From positions 310,001-374,000 of the forward strand of contig JAQTIF010000002.1 in assembly GCA_029433525.1 (NCBI GenBank): 64,000 nt of DNA. Direction: 5' to 3'. How positions within the stretch are numbered: position 1 is the first letter of the stretch; every line of letters begins with the position of its first letter. A program made the position numbers and the translations under genes. Under the pieces are notes generated by a model. It searched no databases. It was not told where the DNA came from and saw only the letters and a program-made list of their open reading frames with translations. This DNA is from Enterobacteriaceae bacterium ESL0689. GTDB taxonomy: Bacteria > Pseudomonadota > Gammaproteobacteria > Enterobacterales > Enterobacteriaceae. This document shows, in pieces, positions 33,509-39,810 of the stretch.

Positions 33509-34098
33509 GCGGCCAGCTCCAGTAATTGCATTGCCACGTTTTCAGCCTCCTGCTGTGACGGAAATTTGCGACACAGAATTGTGTTCCACAGGACGTTAAA
33601 AACAGATTTGTAAACCTCACGAAATCCTGTTTCGTCCAGACTGGCAAAACTGACAGAACGTGCCTCACGGCGGCGGGTGTTATCAGGGAGGATATATTCG
33701 TCGTAAAAACCGGCCTCAATTGTGGCCCACTTGCGAAACGCCTCAAACGATTTAACGACAGCGTGACCGTCAGCCCGGCGTTGTGCCTCACGACGGGTAT
33801 ATTCGCTCTCTGTTTCGTACAGGGTTTCGCCATTGCCAACGATTGAGATTAGGTATCGGATATAACCAGTCAGATACTGTTTTTCAGCCTGCGTGATAGT
33901 CCCGCCTGCTGGTGTCCAGTAGTCAAATCCGAGATTCAGGAGTGCAAAAAAACGTTTGTGGAACAGGTAGTTTCTGGCCTGCCTGACGTCGCAGTTGAGC
34001 CACACACCTGTTTTGATACGTTGTAAGAAATCGCTGGCCTCTGGCGTTGCCGGGGTCAGGGTAGTGGAATTGATTTTCAGTAATTGAATCTGTGCCAT
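33505..34098 (-). CDS. DUF1367 family protein
   Basis: 197 residues (QIQLLKINSTTLTPATPEASDFLQRIKTG; RQARNYLFHKRFFALLNLGFDYW). It matches the DUF1367 family found in the nin-like region of many lambdoid phages (NinB neighbour). Function unknown. Confidence 0.85.
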   Translation of the reverse strand: MAQIQLLKINSTTLTPATPEASDFLQRIKTGVWLNCDVRQARNYLFHKRFFALLNLGFDYWTPAGGTITQAEKQYLTGYIRYLISIVGNGETLYETESEYTRREAQRRADGHAVVKSFEAFRKWATIEAGFYDEYILPDNTRRREARSVSFASLDETGFREVYKSVFNVLWNTILCRKFPSQQEAENVAMQLLELAA

Positions 34099-34160
34099 CG
34101 GTTATCTCTCCGGTGACACAGTGATTTATCAGAATCAGGTTGTTCAGGCCTGTTTGGTTA

Positions 34161-34358
34161 TTATAGCGAATTGGGTGGATCAATAACAACTTTTAATCCA
34201 GCCATTTTTAATGTTTCCAAAATCTGCGGCATACTGGCAATAAACTGATCTTCGAGTAGTACACACCCGAAAATAGCTTCACCTCGTTTATTTCTGTAGA
34301 TCAAAACAGGTCTTGTACTGTTGGTTAATCCTAAAATTAACTGATCAGGCACATCCAT
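34161..34358 (-). CDS. Small hypothetical early protein
   Basis: 65 residues (MDVPDQLILGLTNSTRPVLI; QILETLKMAGLKVVIDPP). GGAGATAAC precedes the ATG. Looks like a small alpha/beta protein. Not recognised. Confidence 0.5.
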   Translation of the reverse strand: MDVPDQLILGLTNSTRPVLIYRNKRGEAIFGCVLLEDQFIASMPQILETLKMAGLKVVIDPPNSL

Positions 34359-34493
34359 TGTTATCTCCAGTTGAGATAAATTATGTCAATCCACTGTATA
34401 TAAACACAGGCACAAAGGACAAGAAATAATCGCTATTTTTTTGATCAATTCGATAAAAATCAATCAATTGAGTTATTTTTGTTCAGTTAGATT

Positions 34494-34520
34494 AAAAAAA
34501 ACCAGATTGGCAATCTGGTT
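34494..34520 (-). terminator. Intrinsic terminator after dNTP hydrolase-like gene
   Basis: Minus strand AACCAGATTG-C-CAATCTGGTT followed by TTTTTT. Very AT-rich flanks (34380-34500) contain no gene. Confidence 0.8.
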
Positions 34521-34570
34521 TATCATTTATTAAAATAATACGCTCTGGACACTTGGCGCTATCAACTCTG

Positions 34571-35023
34571 CTAAATTTTGAGGTGTAAAACAGGCTCGCC
34601 ATCCTTTGGATCCGGCCACGTCCGGGCTTTGTTTATCGTCAGTTTTTCAATCATTGCACAGGTTATCTGCTCGTCGGTGATGCCAGCGCGCCTCTGAGCG
34701 TCCCACAGCAGGAATTGCATATCAGCCCACTCGGATAAATCATCTGGCGCAGCTGCGGCCTCCAGAGCCTCTTTCGCCAGGTGTTTCAGTGGGCCAACAG
34801 GGCCAACGTTTCCGAACGTCGCAGCTGACCACTCAGCGTGTTGTTGCCTGATAGATTTATTTTCCACGTCGCGCATGGTGCTGGTCTCCAGGCGAATTTT
34901 CCCGATTTTCAAACAAAGTAACGCTTTGATTACTGAAGTGTTGGCGATCGTGTTTACAGCCAGGACGTCATCAACAATTTTTTCAAGAATATCAAGAGAT
35001 TCTTGCGATATTTGTGAGCTCAT
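34571..35023 (-). CDS. DUF550 / dATP-dGTP pyrophosphohydrolase-like protein
   Basis: 150 residues. The block SIRQQHAEWSAATFGNVGPVGPLKHLAKEALEAAAAPDDLSEWADMQFLLWDAQRRAG is the DUF550 (MazG-like) fold with its metal-binding Glu/Asp helices. Members are thought to cut dATP/dGTP or modified nucleotides. An unusual N-terminal helix of about 60 residues precedes it. Confidence 0.78.
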   Translation of the reverse strand: MSSQISQESLDILEKIVDDVLAVNTIANTSVIKALLCLKIGKIRLETSTMRDVENKSIRQQHAEWSAATFGNVGPVGPLKHLAKEALEAAAAPDDLSEWADMQFLLWDAQRRAGITDEQITCAMIEKLTINKARTWPDPKDGEPVLHLKI

Positions 35024-35077
35024 TTGTTTATCTCCTCCAGTAATTTTCTGTGAGGTCTGTCGAAATATTTTTCACGC

Positions 35078-35956
35078 CTACCCCCTGAATCCAGTCGGGA
35101 TAGCGTCGTCCGGCTGCGAAATTTGATTGATATCTCTGGGCGCTAGCCTGCCAGACTGCCAGCCTCTCGGTTTGTCCTGGCTGTTTTGCAGCCACGTTGT
35201 GATAAACCGCCTGACGCCGCGAGAGGTTTTCCGCTTCGTCGGGTTGCTGTCCAGCCAGCCCCGCATATTGCGAAACTCCTGAGCGAGGTTGACGCCAGGA
35301 TACAGCAACGCCTGCTCCTGGAAATATTTTTCCGTCACGTCAAAAAAACTCTTCCCGTCCGAGAGCGGCAGCGAAATAAAAACCGGGCCTTCTGCCTGGA
35401 TCGGAATTTTTTCCGATTCGGGCAATAGGTTTTTAGATCTTTTATCTTTTAGATCTTCTCTATTCTTATCTATTCTATTCTTATCTAGGGGCGTTACATC
35501 GTTACGTAACGTTACTGTAACGTTACTATCCGTTACAGGTGGTTTTTGCTGTGCTTCGGCTTTCTTCCGTTCGCGATACTCTCTGACCCTCTGAGCGACT
35601 GATTTTGCTGGTGTTCCGGAGTTTCTGCGGCCTCCGGAGGGGGCTTGTCTTTTGTCCCAGCCGGATATCGCGTCACCATCCAAAACCCGCCCTTGCATCG
35701 CCTCTGTAACGCTGTCAACGTTACAGGTTGTAACGTCCAGTGCACTGGCAATATCCTCGTTCGTTACAGTAACGACGTGTAACGTTACACCCGTTACACT
35801 ATCCGTTACTGGATTTTGTGACGCGCTGACCAGCAGCTGCAAATAGATAGCCTGCACCAGTGCAATAGGCTGCCCGGAGATTTTTGAAATTGTTCTCCAT
35901 TTAGGGTCATTGGGCATATCATGCCAGAGCCTCAACCATGAATTAGCCACGCACAC
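35078..35956 (-). CDS. Replication initiation protein with internal iterons
   Basis: 292 residues. N-terminal part (ANSWLRLWHDMPNDPKWRTISKISGQPIALVQAIYLQLL) is a winged-helix of phage replication proteins. A basic linker follows (AQRVREYRERKKAEAQ). The C-terminal part (EQALLYPGVNLAQEFRNMRGWLDSNP ... WLQNSQDKP) is DnaT-like. The Val/Thr-rich parts of the protein are translated from a dense cluster of GTTAC/GTAAC, so the gene probably also contains the origin, as lambda O does. No helicase gene follows, so host DnaB would be loaded directly. Confidence 0.8.
   Translation of the reverse strand: MCVANSWLRLWHDMPNDPKWRTISKISGQPIALVQAIYLQLLVSASQNPVTDSVTGVTLHVVTVTNEDIASALDVTTCNVDSVTEAMQGRVLDGDAISGWDKRQAPSGGRRNSGTPAKSVAQRVREYRERKKAEAQQKPPVTDSNVTVTLRNDVTPLDKNRIDKNREDLKDKRSKNLLPESEKIPIQAEGPVFISLPLSDGKSFFDVTEKYFQEQALLYPGVNLAQEFRNMRGWLDSNPTKRKTSRGVRRFITTWLQNSQDKPRGWQSGRLAPRDINQISQPDDAIPTGFRG
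35492..35810. repeat. Iteron cluster (GTTAC/GTAAC), probable replication origin
   Basis: About 16 copies of GTTAC or its complement GTAAC in two groups: 35492-35537 (7 copies) and 35705-35810 (9 copies), often as CGTTAC or GTAACGTTAC. About 0.7 would be expected by chance in this length. The groups flank the basic linker codons of the replication gene. The layout of short repeats within an initiator gene is that of lambdoid origins. Confidence 0.75.
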
Positions 35957-35966
35957 CTCTACCTGT

Positions 35967-36437
35967 TTAAACCCTACAAATTCCCTGCGAGTCAGTCACC
36001 GCCGTCCGCATAGCCACAAACGCAGATATCGCCTCGTTAATCTCTCTTAGCACGATCGCCGGTGCTGCGCGGAGGTGAACAGCGTTTACCGCCTCTGTGC
36101 TTTCCCGCGCTGCAATTGCGGCCAGTAATACCGGATCTCCCGGTGATTCAATTCTGGCGCGTCGTTCTGCTGGTAACGCCGATAACGCTATAGGGTATAA
36201 CTCCTGCGCCAGTGAGGCGTATTTAGGCCCGTCGTAGCCTCTGAAAATTCTTCGTATCCGCTGCACCGCGTTCCGTAGCCCGTCACTGGTATCCGCTAGT
36301 GGGAGGATATTGCCACCCCCACTGGCGTGATACTGGGCAGTAATTGCCAGCCCGACCGTTTTCCAGCCGTCAGAAAGCGCCCAGGACTCTAATTCAGCAG
36401 TAATAATACCAACCTGAGGATTAGGGGTGATTTTCAT
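35967..36437 (-). CDS. ydaT: YdaT-like toxin-domain protein
   Basis: 156 residues (VGIITAELESWALSDGWKTVGLAITAQYHASGGG; NAVQRIRRIFRGYDGPKYASLAQELYPIALSALPAERRARIE). This is the YdaT pattern of Rac-like prophages, in the CII position behind YdaS. In Rac, YdaT is toxic when RacR repression is lost. It overlaps the ydaS-like gene by 17 bp. Confidence 0.75.
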   Translation of the reverse strand: MKITPNPQVGIITAELESWALSDGWKTVGLAITAQYHASGGGNILPLADTSDGLRNAVQRIRRIFRGYDGPKYASLAQELYPIALSALPAERRARIESPGDPVLLAAIAARESTEAVNAVHLRAAPAIVLREINEAISAFVAMRTAVTDSQGICRV

Positions 36438-36648
36438 GAATCAGCGCCCCTTCTCGTCTGGCCTTAGCATAGTCGTCGTAACATTGAGGGTCGTAAACCA
36501 GCACGCCCTTAGAGGCCATCTGTAGGCGCATAGCCCTGGATTCAGGGACGAGTTTGCCCCATTTATAGACAGACGGAATTTTTATACCTGCGGCTAATGC
36601 GAGCTGTTTTTTACTACCAAAAAAATTAATAGCGTCTTCTGTGTACAT
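36421..36648 (-). CDS. ydaS: Cro/YdaS-family HTH regulator
   Basis: 75 residues; short Cro-type HTH (GSKKQLALAAGIKIPSVYKWGKLVPESRAMRLQ). It is the first gene of the leftward early operon and faces the RacR/CI-like gene across three operator-like repeats. Confidence 0.8.
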   Translation of the reverse strand: MYTEDAINFFGSKKQLALAAGIKIPSVYKWGKLVPESRAMRLQMASKGVLVYDPQCYDDYAKARREGALIHENHP

Positions 36649-36664
36649 AAATTGACCTCATGAT

Positions 36665-36728
36665 TTAGCAATAGCTAATAATATATACATTAGCCATAAC
36701 TCGATCAAGATGCATTAGTATTAGCTAA
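36665..36728. promoter_or_regulatory. Three operator-like repeats between repressor and Cro/YdaS genes
   Basis: TTAGC-AATA-GCTAA at 36665-36678 is a 14-bp dyad. TTAGT-ATTA-GCTAA at 36715-36728 is a close copy, 3 bp before the repressor ATG. TTAGCCATAACT at 36690-36701 is a half-conserved middle copy. Spacing of 25 bp puts all three on nearly the same face of the DNA. These are the likely operators of the RacR/CI-like and Cro/YdaS-like proteins. Confidence 0.75.
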
Positions 36729-36730
36729 CT

Positions 36731-37141
36731 ATGACAAAGATACAAAATACCGAAATCGGGGCACGTATCCGCGCCCGACGCAAAGCGATGAACCTAACAC
36801 AAAAGGCTCTCGCAAAAATTTTAAAAATTTCTGACGTTTCTATATCGCAGTGGGAAAGAGGCGATAGCGAACCTACAGGAAAAAACCTCCACGCGCTATG
36901 CGAGGCTTTGCGCTCTCCTGCATCGTGGATTCTCTTTGGTGACGAAAATCGAGCACCAGAGAAACCTAACGATCAACTGGTACTACTGGACGAACGCCAG
37001 CGAGAAATACTCCACCTGTTCGATTCGATACGGGATGAAGAACAAGAAACATTTCTCAGTGACCTTCGGACGAAAGCTGCAAACAACGAAAAATTGCTGG
37101 AAGAACTCCTGAAAGTACAGAAGCGAATTAAGAAGAAATAA
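36731..37141 (+). CDS. RacR/CI-like repressor (short form, no peptidase domain)
   Basis: 136 residues: XRE-type HTH at about 10-65 (ARIRARRKAMNLTQKALAKILKISDVSISQWERG) and a helical C-terminus rich in Glu/Lys. There is no LexA-type Ser-Lys peptidase domain, so classic RecA-induced self-cleavage is not expected; like RacR it may be lifted by another route such as an antirepressor. Faces the YdaS/YdaT-like genes. Confidence 0.85.
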   Translation: MTKIQNTEIGARIRARRKAMNLTQKALAKILKISDVSISQWERGDSEPTGKNLHALCEALRSPASWILFGDENRAPEKPNDQLVLLDERQREILHLFDSIRDEEQETFLSDLRTKAANNEKLLEELLKVQKRIKKK

Positions 37142-37316
37142 ATGCTTTCTTTTCAAATAGATAAGTATTTTTTTACCATTTTATTAAGTTATACTTAATT
37201 TTTTTCTTGCAAAATATTTTAGCCAAGGCTAATCTCAACCCATCGAAACCACACAGTGATTTCTCAGATAACACGTTCCGCCAGCCTGGCGACAAAGGCA
37301 CAACAGGAGACCTGTA

Positions 37317-37487
37317 ATGACAACAGATAATCAAGCAATAACAGTTGGATGGGGTGTCAATGGCAATGAAAACAAGATTCTGTTTTGCGAACGATGCCTA
37401 GCAGTGCTCTACAAGACAAAAAGCGATTCGAAAATAATCCAGGCTCAGCGCGTGTTTAGTAAAAAACATCGGTGCATAACAAAATAG
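37317..37487 (+). CDS. Small hypothetical protein, Cys-pair
   Basis: 56 residues (MTTDNQAITVGWGVNGNENK, then FCERCLAVLYKTKSD). CAGGAGACCTGTA precedes the ATG. A CxxC pair and a basic C-terminus suggest a small zinc-binding protein. It opens the rightward arm behind the repressor. Function unknown. Confidence 0.55.
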   Translation: MTTDNQAITVGWGVNGNENKILFCERCLAVLYKTKSDSKIIQAQRVFSKKHRCITK

Positions 37488-37498
37488 AGGAATGAAAA

Positions 37499-37609
37499 AT
37501 GGATTACGCTAATACTCCAATCGATGCTCTGATTTTTTTATTTAACCGACGCGGCTATGAATACTACTGCGATGGCGATGAACAGAAATACTACGTAGTC
37601 ATGATGTGA
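37499..37609 (+). CDS. Very small hypothetical protein
   Basis: 36 residues (MDYANTPIDALIFLFNRRGY, EYYCDGDEQKYYVVMM). GAGGAATGAAAA lies before the ATG and it starts 11 bp after the previous stop. Small Tyr-rich proteins occur at this place in lambdoid phages. Function unknown. Confidence 0.45.
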   Translation: MDYANTPIDALIFLFNRRGYEYYCDGDEQKYYVVMM

Positions 37610-37626
37610 TTGTAATTTCCTGGTTT

Positions 37627-37671
37627 CTGGCGGCCCGGTTTTTATTCCTTTGACGGCAACCGCCAGCTTTT
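37627..37671 (+). terminator. Long-stem terminator in rightward early arm
   Basis: CTGGCGG at 37627-37633 pairs with CCGCCAG at 37660-37666, followed by CTTTTTC. The 26-base loop has further possible pairing (CCGG/..). The gap 37672-37848 has no clear gene; a 12-codon frame at 37784 (MIMFCRGNNRPF) with a strong GGAGGAAG site may be a leader peptide. Confidence 0.55.
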
Positions 37672-37848
37672 TCAGGGTACAACAGGTAAGAATATTAAAA
37701 TAGTGTTCTTTCCATTGTGTATAGAGGGTGAGTTGAGTTTGGCGGCTACCGAATCTTCAACCAATATACAGGAGGAAGATGATAATGTTCTGCCGGGGAA
37801 ATAACCGCCCTTTTTAAATTTCTCATTTATTAAACTAAGGCAATTATT

Positions 37849-38898
37849 ATGGATCATGAAAACATTGTCACTTACAAAGGTTTTAATAAAGATCTGACCT
37901 GTAGAGATTTCCAGTTTGAAATTGGCAAAACATATCACCATGAAGGTGATGTTGAGGTTTGCAATTCCGGATTTCATTCATGCGAATCGCCGTTTGATGT
38001 CTTTAATTATTATCCTCCCGCAAATAGCCGGTACGCAGAGGTAATAAATTCTGGTGATATTGATCGCGAATCAGATCACGGTGACACTAAAATAGCCAGT
38101 GCCAGTATTACTATTACCGCTGAATTAACACTACCAGAATTTATTCAACGTGGGATTGAGTGGATTTGGAATAAAATTGATAAATCCCGTGAACAACAGG
38201 TCATGAGCGGTAATGGCAACAGGTCAGTGGCCACCAATACTGGCGACCAGTCAGCGGCCACCAATACCGGCTACCGGTCAGCAGCCACCAATACTGGCGA
38301 CCAGTCAGCGGCCACCAATACCGGCTACCAGTCAGCGGCCACCAATACCGGCTACCGGTCAGCAGCCACCAATACTGGCGACCAGTCAGCGGCCACCAAT
38401 ACCGGCTACCAGTCAGCGGCCACCAATACCGGCTACCAGTCAGCGGCCACCAATACCGGCGACCAGTCAGCGGCCACCAATACCGGCTACCAGTCAGTGG
38501 CCACCAATACCGGCGACCAGTCAGCGGCCACCAATACTGGCAACCGGTCAGTGGCCACCAATACCGGCGACCAGTCAGCGGCCACCAATACTGGCAACCG
38601 GTCAGTGGCCACCAATACCGGCTACCGGTCAGCGGCCACCAATACCGGCGACCGGTCAGCGGCTATCAATACCGGCTACCAGTCAGCGGCAGAGGTAACC
38701 GGAGCGCAATCAATAGCCGCTGCGTTTGGTATTGGAGGCAAGGCCAGGGCTTCCTGTGGTAGTGCTATTATCCTCTGTTATCGTGATAACGACGGAAATT
38801 TAATTCACGTTCGTGCCAGTCTGGTAGGCGAAAACGATATTAAACCGGATACCTGGTATCGTCTGGACGAGAACGGCAATTTTGTGGAGGCTGAATAA
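37849..38898 (+). CDS. Nonapeptide-repeat protein (DUF7666-like N-terminus)
   Basis: 349 residues. Residues 1-115 form a compact domain (VTYKGFNKDLTCRDFQFEIGKTYHHEGD; CNSGFHSCESPFDVFNYY). Residues 124-294 are 19 tandem 9-residue units of the type S-A-A-T-N-T-G-D-Q, of which 17 are nearly perfect. The last 55 residues (ASCGSAIILCYRDNDGN) close the stack. The repeats should form a beta-solenoid like the head of YadA-type adhesins. No signal peptide, so it acts in the cytoplasm. It lies where early accessory or host-control genes are found. Confidence 0.8.
   Translation: MDHENIVTYKGFNKDLTCRDFQFEIGKTYHHEGDVEVCNSGFHSCESPFDVFNYYPPANSRYAEVINSGDIDRESDHGDTKIASASITITAELTLPEFIQRGIEWIWNKIDKSREQQVMSGNGNRSVATNTGDQSAATNTGYRSAATNTGDQSAATNTGYQSAATNTGYRSAATNTGDQSAATNTGYQSAATNTGYQSAATNTGDQSAATNTGYQSVATNTGDQSAATNTGNRSVATNTGDQSAATNTGNRSVATNTGYRSAATNTGDRSAAINTGYQSAAEVTGAQSIAAAFGIGGKARASCGSAIILCYRDNDGNLIHVRASLVGENDIKPDTWYRLDENGNFVEAE
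38218..38676 (+). repeat. 27-bp tandem repeats (17 clean copies)
   Basis: Each unit reads like CAGTCAGCGGCCACCAATAC plus CGGCGAC/CTAC/AAC. Variation is almost limited to codons 8 and 9 (DQ, YQ, YR, NR, DR), with neighbours near-identical in DNA. The unit length is a multiple of 3, so slippage changes copy number without breaking the frame. Confidence 0.9.
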
Positions 38899-39101
38899 TG
38901 ACACAGCTGCATAATACACAAACAGTTATCAGAAGCTGCGTTAAGCCTGGAATGTTAATAGCGCATGACGGGAAAACATATCGCGCTTCAGCAAATAAAA
39001 ACGGAAAACTATATTTATTTAACCTGACAGAAACTAAACGAATTACTGATTGTTTTGTAGAGGTTTGTATTAATCAACGCGGCGAACCTGTTATTAACTA
39101 A
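38898..39101 (+). CDS. Small hypothetical protein downstream of repeat protein
   Basis: 67 residues (MTQLHNTQTVIRSCVKPGML; AHDGKTYRASANKNGKLYLFNL). The ATG overlaps the stop of the repeat protein. Small beta-rich protein. Not recognised. Confidence 0.6.
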   Translation: MTQLHNTQTVIRSCVKPGMLIAHDGKTYRASANKNGKLYLFNLTETKRITDCFVEVCINQRGEPVIN

Positions 39102-39177
39102 GCAGTAAATAGCACCATCATTTTTATTCATGCCTTAACTGGCAGGGTATTGCTCAATCTAACTTCAGGAGAAAAAT

Positions 39178-39465
39178 ATGAAATCCATCAATATTATTAA
39201 TTTCAACTTACTTGCTATTAATGGCGAACTGGCATTATTCAACTGTGAAGATTCAATTGCCGGGGTAATTCATACGCGCCCATCAAACACAACTGTCGTT
39301 CTCGATGGCGGCTATGTTCTCGGTCAATATGGTTGTATTCATAACGCAGTGAATGAATTGACAAATATATATATCCAGCTTCACGAAGCTGAAAAAGAAA
39401 GCGGCACATACTCTGCTTATAAAAATGCATTCAGTACCAGTTTTTCATCTTTATGTACACACTAA
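39178..39465 (+). CDS. Hypothetical 95-residue protein
   Basis: Starts MKSINIINFNLLAINGELAL; CAGGAGAAAAAT precedes the ATG. No known motif. A hairpin GCCCCG/CGGGGC at 39473-39490 follows the stop and may be its terminator, though the T run is poor. Confidence 0.55.
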   Translation: MKSINIINFNLLAINGELALFNCEDSIAGVIHTRPSNTTVVLDGGYVLGQYGCIHNAVNELTNIYIQLHEAEKESGTYSAYKNAFSTSFSSLCTH

Positions 39466-39546
39466 TTGATACGCCCCGTTAGCGCGGGGCATTTATCAGC
39501 ATAAACATTTATTAAGTGCTTAATCTGATAAATGAGGTTTCATAAA

Positions 39547-39810
39547 TTGGATATTACTCTCGCTTTTAAAAAACTGTCACTGACAAACGGTAATGAAATC
39601 ACATTAAGTATTACACCTGGTGCAATGCGAAAAATGATTATCGAGTTAATCACTCAGGGATATCTCACCACTGAAGAACTGGCAACGTATGTAATCAGCC
39701 AGTTAAAGATTTGCGATAAACGAAATCTTTCATATGTATTACCTGAAAACGTACTGAAAAAATTAAATGAAACTTATCAAACCGTAAATAACGGAGGTGA
39801 AAATGTCTAA
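39547..39810 (+). CDS. Hypothetical 87-residue protein upstream of recombination gene
   Basis: The best start is TTG 39547 because GAGGT lies 8 bases before it; an ATG at 39532 gives five more residues but has no ribosome site. Sequence DITLAFKKLSLTNGNEITLS, ITPGAMRKMIIELITQG, ending KKLNETYQTVNNGGENV. It overlaps the recombination gene by 8 bp. Function unknown. Confidence 0.55.
   Translation: MDITLAFKKLSLTNGNEITLSITPGAMRKMIIELITQGYLTTEELATYVISQLKICDKRNLSYVLPENVLKKLNETYQTVNNGGENV

Noticed and set aside
37672-37977. 101-residue minus-strand ORF near the repeat protein
   Set aside because: It lies antisense to the start of the 349-residue gene and shows no start signal.
38213-38698. 161-residue plus-strand frame of PPIPATSQR repeats
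   Set aside because: It is the shifted reading of the 27-bp repeats of the 349-residue gene, with no ribosome site of its own.
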